Assembly: GCA_002479715.1 (NCBI GenBank)
Contig: DLOT01000032.1
Location: 14,128 to 23,886 of the forward strand
Length of the DNA: 9,759 nt
Direction: 5' to 3'
Source: Ruminococcus sp. UBA7477
GTDB taxonomy: Bacteria > Bacillota > Clostridia > Oscillospirales > Ruminococcaceae
Shown here: positions 7,072-9,759 of the stretch, piece after piece
Numbering within the stretch: the stretch's first letter is position 1
Layout of the letters: the number at the start of each line of letters is the position of its first letter
Program-made: the position numbers and the translations under genes
Notes under the pieces: model-generated
What the model was told of the DNA's origin: nothing
Database searches by the model: none
The model's input: the letters and a program-made list of their open reading frames with translations, nothing else

Positions 7072-7317
7072 TTGGAAGGTTTTCTTGAAGTGCTGCTGAT
7101 TATAGGCTTATGGGGCGTTCTTCTGGGTTTGCCGTTAGGCTTGCTTGGATGGTTTGCCGCCTGCCTTGTTAAGTTTATCAAAGCTCCTAAGGATGACCCC
7201 GAGTATCGGCAAAAGAGAAAGCGGCGGCTGATAGTTTCGGCGGTTTTGGCGGGCTTTGTTGTTTGTTCTATAATAGCTCTCATGCTCATATTTATATCGG
7301 CTGTGGCGCATATGTAG
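7072..7317 (+). CDS. Small two-helix membrane protein, unknown function (TTG start)
   Basis: An 81-residue protein with no family I recognise. It has one hydrophobic segment at about residues 7-36 (LLIIGLWGVLLGLPLGLLGW), a very basic loop KAPKDDPEYRQKRKRR (37-52) that should stay in the cytoplasm, and a second segment at 53-78 (LIVSAVLAGFVVCSIIALML). This predicts a hairpin with both ends outside. The TTG at 7072 is chosen because AAGGAG (7058-7063) is 8 nt upstream; the longer frame would run back into the GtrA-like gene in another frame and encode a polar stretch with no helix. Spacing of 2 nt from that gene indicates translational coupling. Confidence 0.75.
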   Translation: MEGFLEVLLIIGLWGVLLGLPLGLLGWFAACLVKFIKAPKDDPEYRQKRKRRLIVSAVLAGFVVCSIIALMLIFISAVAHM

Positions 7318-7328
7318 GGGTGACGATC

Positions 7329-7466
7329 GTGAAGGATAAGATATTTTACAGGATAGTTGCGGTGCTTATCGCTCTGGGAATGGCTGCAACGATAGCTCTG
7401 ATAGTCTATACATATCATCTTCATTCAGAGGTTTCGGTCATAACTTTTATTGCTAACGGAGGGTAA
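7329..7466 (+). CDS. 45-residue single-helix membrane protein (GTG start)
   Basis: A very small protein with a short basic N-terminus (MKDK), one hydrophobic helix at about residues 8-28 (RIVAVLIALGMAATIALIVY) and a short tail ending in FIANGG. This suggests a membrane protein with its tail outside. The GTG at 7329 follows AGGGGTGA (7316-7323) at a normal distance; a GTG at 7320 is an alternative adding three residues. It lies 11 nt after the 81-residue gene and 11 nt before the binding-protein gene, so it fits the operon's spacing. Function unknown. Without conservation data, a non-coding spacer cannot be fully excluded, but the ribosome binding site and clean helix favour a gene. Confidence 0.6.
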   Translation: MKDKIFYRIVAVLIALGMAATIALIVYTYHLHSEVSVITFIANGG

Positions 7467-7477
7467 CGGCTCTGAGT

Positions 7478-8443
7478 ATGGATAAAAAGCTTTTAAAAAG
7501 ACAGCTTGCGGTCATAACGGCAATAGTGTTGGGCTTTGCTCTTTTCGACTTTGCAATATATACGGTGTTCACGCGGAGGTGTATTGACCGCGCGAGCGAG
7601 GGAATGCAGGCCAAGTCGGTCGAGCTGGATAAGTATCTGCCCTTTGCCGAGAATACTTTGGCTGCAACAGTCGAAACCGATTTTGCGCTTGACGGAGATC
7701 TCCCGGTGCTGGACGGCGCGGCGGCGCTTTACCCTGTGTTTGCGGGGATAGCCGGCTCGGTTTATCCCGAGGAAAGCATTGATTTCGACGGCGAGAACTT
7801 CACAAAGCAAAGCGCATTGCAGTATTCCAACACAAGAGGAGCGTATAAGGCGGTCGTTGACGGCGATGCGGATATAATATTCTGCGCCGGACCCTCAAAG
7901 GAGCAGCTTGAATATGCGGAGGAAAAAGGTGTTGAGCTAGAGCTTGTGCCGATAGGCAGAGAGGCATTCGTGTTTATAGTTAACGTCGATAACCCTGTTG
8001 ATGATATGTCTGCACAGCAGGTCCGCGACATCTTCTCGGGAAAGATCGCCCGGTGGTCGCAGGTCGGCGGAAGCAATCGGCTTATCAGTCCTATACAGAG
8101 AAACACTGGAAGCGGCAGTCAGACGGCAATGCTTTCTTTTATGGGCGGAGAGGAAATGCCGCATGATTTCGACGCAGCTTTCGGAAGCGCGATAGGCTAT
8201 TCATTCCGGTTTTATGTTGAGGACATCGCAAAAGAAAACGGCGCAGTAAAAATGCTTTCTCTGGACGGAGTATATCCAAGCGCCGAAAACGTTAAAAACG
8301 AAAGCTATCCGATCGTCAGCAGCTTCTATGCGGTATATGATAAGGACAACAGCAATGAAAACGTGAAAAAGCTCATTGAATGGATACTTTCCGATGAGGG
8401 ACAGCAGGTCATAGAGAAAAGCGGATATGCCGGGCTTGGGTAA
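7478..8443 (+). CDS. Membrane-anchored PstS-like substrate-binding protein
   Basis: A 321-residue protein of the phosphate-binding (PstS-like, PBP type 2) superfamily. Residues 12-31 form one hydrophobic segment (VITAIVLGFALFDFAIYTVF) after a basic start. Cys35 follows TRR, not a lipobox, so a signal anchor rather than a lipoprotein is predicted. The binding domain begins near residue 74 with VLDGAAALYPVFAGIAG and continues with DADIIFCAGPSKEQLEYAEEKGV, IGREAFVFIVN, NPVDDMSAQQVRDIFSGKI, ISPIQRNTGSGSQTAML, IGYSFRFY and the C-terminal KLIEWILSDEGQQVIEKSGY. In PstS the region matching GSGSQ contacts phosphate, so an oxyanion ligand is plausible but unproven. No pstC, pstA or pstB is nearby. GGAGG (7458-7462) is 15 nt before the ATG, a long spacing. 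It is the last gene of the cassette. Confidence 0.9.
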   Translation: MDKKLLKRQLAVITAIVLGFALFDFAIYTVFTRRCIDRASEGMQAKSVELDKYLPFAENTLAATVETDFALDGDLPVLDGAAALYPVFAGIAGSVYPEESIDFDGENFTKQSALQYSNTRGAYKAVVDGDADIIFCAGPSKEQLEYAEEKGVELELVPIGREAFVFIVNVDNPVDDMSAQQVRDIFSGKIARWSQVGGSNRLISPIQRNTGSGSQTAMLSFMGGEEMPHDFDAAFGSAIGYSFRFYVEDIAKENGAVKMLSLDGVYPSAENVKNESYPIVSSFYAVYDKDNSNENVKKLIEWILSDEGQQVIEKSGYAGLG

Positions 8444-8459
8444 GTCCGGTCAGATCGAT

Positions 8460-8509
8460 CCCCGCCGTTGAACTTTACTCAAAAAGTCAAGACGGCGGGG
8501 GTTTTGTTT
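8460..8509 (+). terminator. Rho-independent terminator of the GtrA/binding-protein cassette
   Basis: A 9-bp GC-rich stem, CCCCGCCGT (8460-8468) with ACGGCGGGG (8492-8500), is extended inward by weaker pairs between TTGAACTTT and AAAGTCAA. The tail is GTTTTGTTT. It begins 17 nt after the stop codon. Confidence 0.93.
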
Positions 8510-8517
8510 GCTATAAT
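8509..8517 (+). promoter_or_regulatory. Extended -10 promoter for the AraC-GGDEF gene
   Basis: TGCTATAAT (8509-8517) is a perfect extended -10 element. The -35 region at 17-nt spacing (8489-8494, AAGACG) matches the consensus at only three positions and lies in the preceding terminator stem, so the promoter relies on the extended -10. Transcription would start near 8524. Confidence 0.6.
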
Positions 8518-8571
8518 AAAGCTATGGAAAGAGAATCGGCGCCGATATCTTGCCTTAGGGAGATGGGAAAT

Positions 8572-9402
8572 GTGAGAAGCTTTTGTGTGTTTGTGAGTGC
8601 GTTGGATTACATTGAAAATAATCTGTGCAACCTGATAACTCAGGAGGAGATAGCAAAAAACTGCTACTGCTCATTGTCGGCATTGCAGAAAATCTGGCGT
8701 TACTGCACACACACCAGCCTGAAGGAGTATATCTCCAAGCGCCGCCTGACGAGGTGCGCCGAGGAGCTGCTCAAAACCGACGCGACTGTAACCGACATAG
8801 CCTTTCGCTATCAGTACAATTCGCCCGAGGTGTTTTGCAGGGCATTCAAAAAGCTTTGGAACGTTTCTCCGTCCGAGTTCAAATCAACATGGCGGTTCAC
8901 AGGGATCTTCCCTAAAATAACCGCCGACGAAAATAATTTTGGAGGTAATTATATGGGCAGAAGAGTTGATATTTCCGAGCTTTACGAACTTTTGAGGTCG
9001 ATGGCGGTCACTTATGTTCTTTGCTTTGACATTGTCGGGCTGGACATGATAAACAAAAACTACGGTTATGCAGTTGGCGATGCGGTTATTCTTGAAACGG
9101 CAAGGCGGCTCGACAATGCGGCGGGAGATGAGTGTCCCGTATTCAGGATCGGCGGAGATGAGTTTTGCATGGTGACAGGGCTGACAGACAAATGTGCGCT
9201 TGAAAAGCTTGCGGACGCCGTGCTTTCACACAATGGAGAGGAGATAACGTCTGAGGGTGTTACATTGCCCGTGGCGGTCCGTGCGGCAGCGGTTAAGTAT
9301 TCTGCGGAGAATTTTAACTATAAAGAGCTGTTTGACAGACTCTGGGAGGTAACAAACTCTGCAGACGCGCACGATACAAGCGAAATAAAGTATTTTGAGT
9401 GA
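8572..9402 (+). CDS. AraC-type DNA-binding domain fused to a GGDEF domain
   Basis: Residues 8-104 (from the GTG start) form a complete AraC-type DNA-binding domain: the first helix-turn-helix spans about 24-43 (EEIAKNCYCSLSALQKIWR), the linker helix holds KEYISKRRL, and the second covers 72-93 (VTDIAFRYQYNSPEVFCRAF), closing with NVSPSEF. After a 20-residue linker comes a GGDEF domain with Asp153, Asn161, Asp170 and GGDEF at 194-198, the positions used for metal and GTP in PleD. The inhibitory RxxD site is absent, and the usual C-terminal ALYxAKxxGRN is not recognisable, so cyclase activity is uncertain. Start choice: AGGGAG (8557-8562) is 9 nt before GTG 8572; the upstream in-frame ATG 8524 sits at the predicted transcription start, and ATG 8563 is too close to that site. 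It probably couples nucleotide binding or c-di-GMP to transcription; targets are unknown. Confidence 0.85.
   Translation: MRSFCVFVSALDYIENNLCNLITQEEIAKNCYCSLSALQKIWRYCTHTSLKEYISKRRLTRCAEELLKTDATVTDIAFRYQYNSPEVFCRAFKKLWNVSPSEFKSTWRFTGIFPKITADENNFGGNYMGRRVDISELYELLRSMAVTYVLCFDIVGLDMINKNYGYAVGDAVILETARRLDNAAGDECPVFRIGGDEFCMVTGLTDKCALEKLADAVLSHNGEEITSEGVTLPVAVRAAAVKYSAENFNYKELFDRLWEVTNSADAHDTSEIKYFE
8941..8955 (+). promoter_or_regulatory. Internal ribosome binding site and in-frame ATG at the GGDEF domain boundary
   Basis: GGAGG (8941-8945) stands 7 nt before ATG (8953-8955), which is in frame with the AraC-GGDEF gene and opens MGRRVDISELYELL at the start of the GGDEF part. Translation from here would give a free 149-residue GGDEF protein (8953-9402). 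It could be a second product, or the trace of two genes that became fused. Confidence 0.6.
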
Positions 9403-9450
9403 TCCAAGCTCACGATCCGTTAGAGGGTCGGGAGTCATGTAGAAATTATA

Positions 9451-9496
9451 GCCATAGTATTTTGGAGTTTAAATCTGGGATACTATGGCGTTTCTG
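9451..9496 (+). terminator. Hairpin after the AraC-GGDEF gene, possible weak terminator
   Basis: GCCATAGTAT (9451-9460) and ATACTATGGC (9480-9489) form a perfect 10-bp stem with a 19-nt loop, 48 nt after the stop codon. The tail GTTTCTG has a poor T run, so termination may be inefficient. A smaller 6-bp hairpin lies at 9413-9430. Confidence 0.55.
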
Positions 9497-9525
9497 TTGA
9501 CTATGTAACGGCTTTGGTGTATAAT
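9497..9525 (+). promoter_or_regulatory. Strong vegetative promoter facing the right edge of the window
   Basis: TTGACT (9497-9502), a 17-nt spacer and TATAAT (9520-9525) match the consensus at 11 of 12 positions. Transcription would begin near 9532. No convincing gene starts in the 228 nt that remain. Confidence 0.8.
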
Positions 9526-9531
9526 TATTGC

Positions 9532-9759
9532 TAAAATAAATCGGGATTTGCAGCGTACCGCTGCACCAACAGCCGCCTAATTCTAGCATAGGCTATTAGA
9601 ATACTTTTTGCTTAACGGCGGGTCAAACTCTTGTTGGATCAAACAGAACTTTTGCAACAGCGATGTGGCGGAACATTCGTTCCCCAGACCAAATCGAAGC
9701 GTAGAAGATAATACTCATTTGCCATCTCACTCTCAAACGTCTGAAAACACTAAGGGGGA
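9532..9759 (+). other. Transcribed non-coding stretch: candidate small RNA or long leader
   Basis: I find no convincing gene here on either strand. Visible structure includes a 7-bp hairpin TGCAGCG (9549-9555) with CGCTGCA (9559-9565) and a TAC loop. A second hairpin has stem GGAAC (9670-9674) with GTTCC (9679-9683), extended outward by TGG with CCA across a one-base bulge. GGTCAAAC (9621-9628) and GGATCAAAC (9636-9644) form a near direct repeat. It matches no tRNA, tmRNA, 6S, SRP RNA, RNase P RNA or riboswitch core that I know. One forward frame stays open to the edge (ending SQTSENTKG), but it has no ribosome binding site or clear start, so coding is not claimed. Confidence 0.35.

Noticed and set aside
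9550..9564. A recombination or attachment site at the short palindrome GCAGCG-TAC-CGCTGC
   Set aside because: No integrase, second copy or element boundary is visible; a hairpin in a transcript explains it more simply.
9593..9759. A partial ORF running off the right edge in the forward frame ending SQTSENTKG
   Set aside because: It has no ribosome binding site or credible start and I recognise no family, so I do not call it; sequence beyond the edge would settle it.
1..9759. CRISPR arrays, insertion sequences, tRNA or rRNA genes
   Set aside because: I saw no regularly spaced repeats, transposase-like proteins, or tRNA/rRNA signatures on either strand.

Overview
The window looks like chromosomal DNA of a Gram-positive anaerobe of the class Clostridia, most like Ruminococcus and relatives. 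This is inferred from strong AGGAG-type ribosome binding sites, the argJ-B-D-F gene order, AT-rich spacers, TTG/GTG starts and the protein families present. No 16S or other marker is present, so the genus is a guess. Every gene I accept lies on the + strand.

Bases 1-4821 are the distal part of an arginine biosynthesis operon: argJ (5' end cut by the window edge), a YpeA-like GNAT acetyltransferase, argB, a YcxB-like two-helix membrane protein, argD and argF. Gaps are 14-36 nt and I see no internal promoter or terminator. Together ArgJ, ArgB, ArgD and ArgF carry out most of the route from glutamate to citrulline (argC would lie upstream). The GNAT and the YcxB-like gene are guests in the operon.

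Bases 4822-6447 hold a two-gene unit, an NfeD-like protein and an SPFH/stomatin-like protein. It has its own extended -10 promoter, and a perfect 14+14 bp inverted repeat starts at the base after the -10 box. It ends in a clear rho-independent terminator. This is the widespread NfeD-SPFH membrane pair.

Bases 6448-8509 form a self-contained cassette, from a perfect consensus promoter (TTGACA, 17 nt, TATAAT) to a GC-rich terminator. It encodes a GtrA-like membrane protein, an 81-residue two-helix protein (TTG start), a 45-residue one-helix protein (GTG start) and a membrane-anchored PstS-like binding protein. No ABC transporter genes accompany the binding protein.

Bases 8510-9490 carry one gene with an AraC-type DNA-binding domain fused to a GGDEF domain. 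A canonical ribosome binding site and an in-frame ATG sit exactly at the domain boundary, so a free GGDEF domain might also be made. A hairpin follows the gene.

Bases 9497-9759 start with a strong promoter (TTGACT, 17 nt, TATAAT), but about 230 nt of hairpin-containing DNA without a convincing ORF follow. This is either a non-coding RNA or the long leader of a gene beyond the window.

Most of the window is ordinary metabolism. The points most worth a second look are the orphan promoter with its downstream sequence, the dual-start AraC-GGDEF gene, the palindromic operator and the GtrA/binding-protein cassette.
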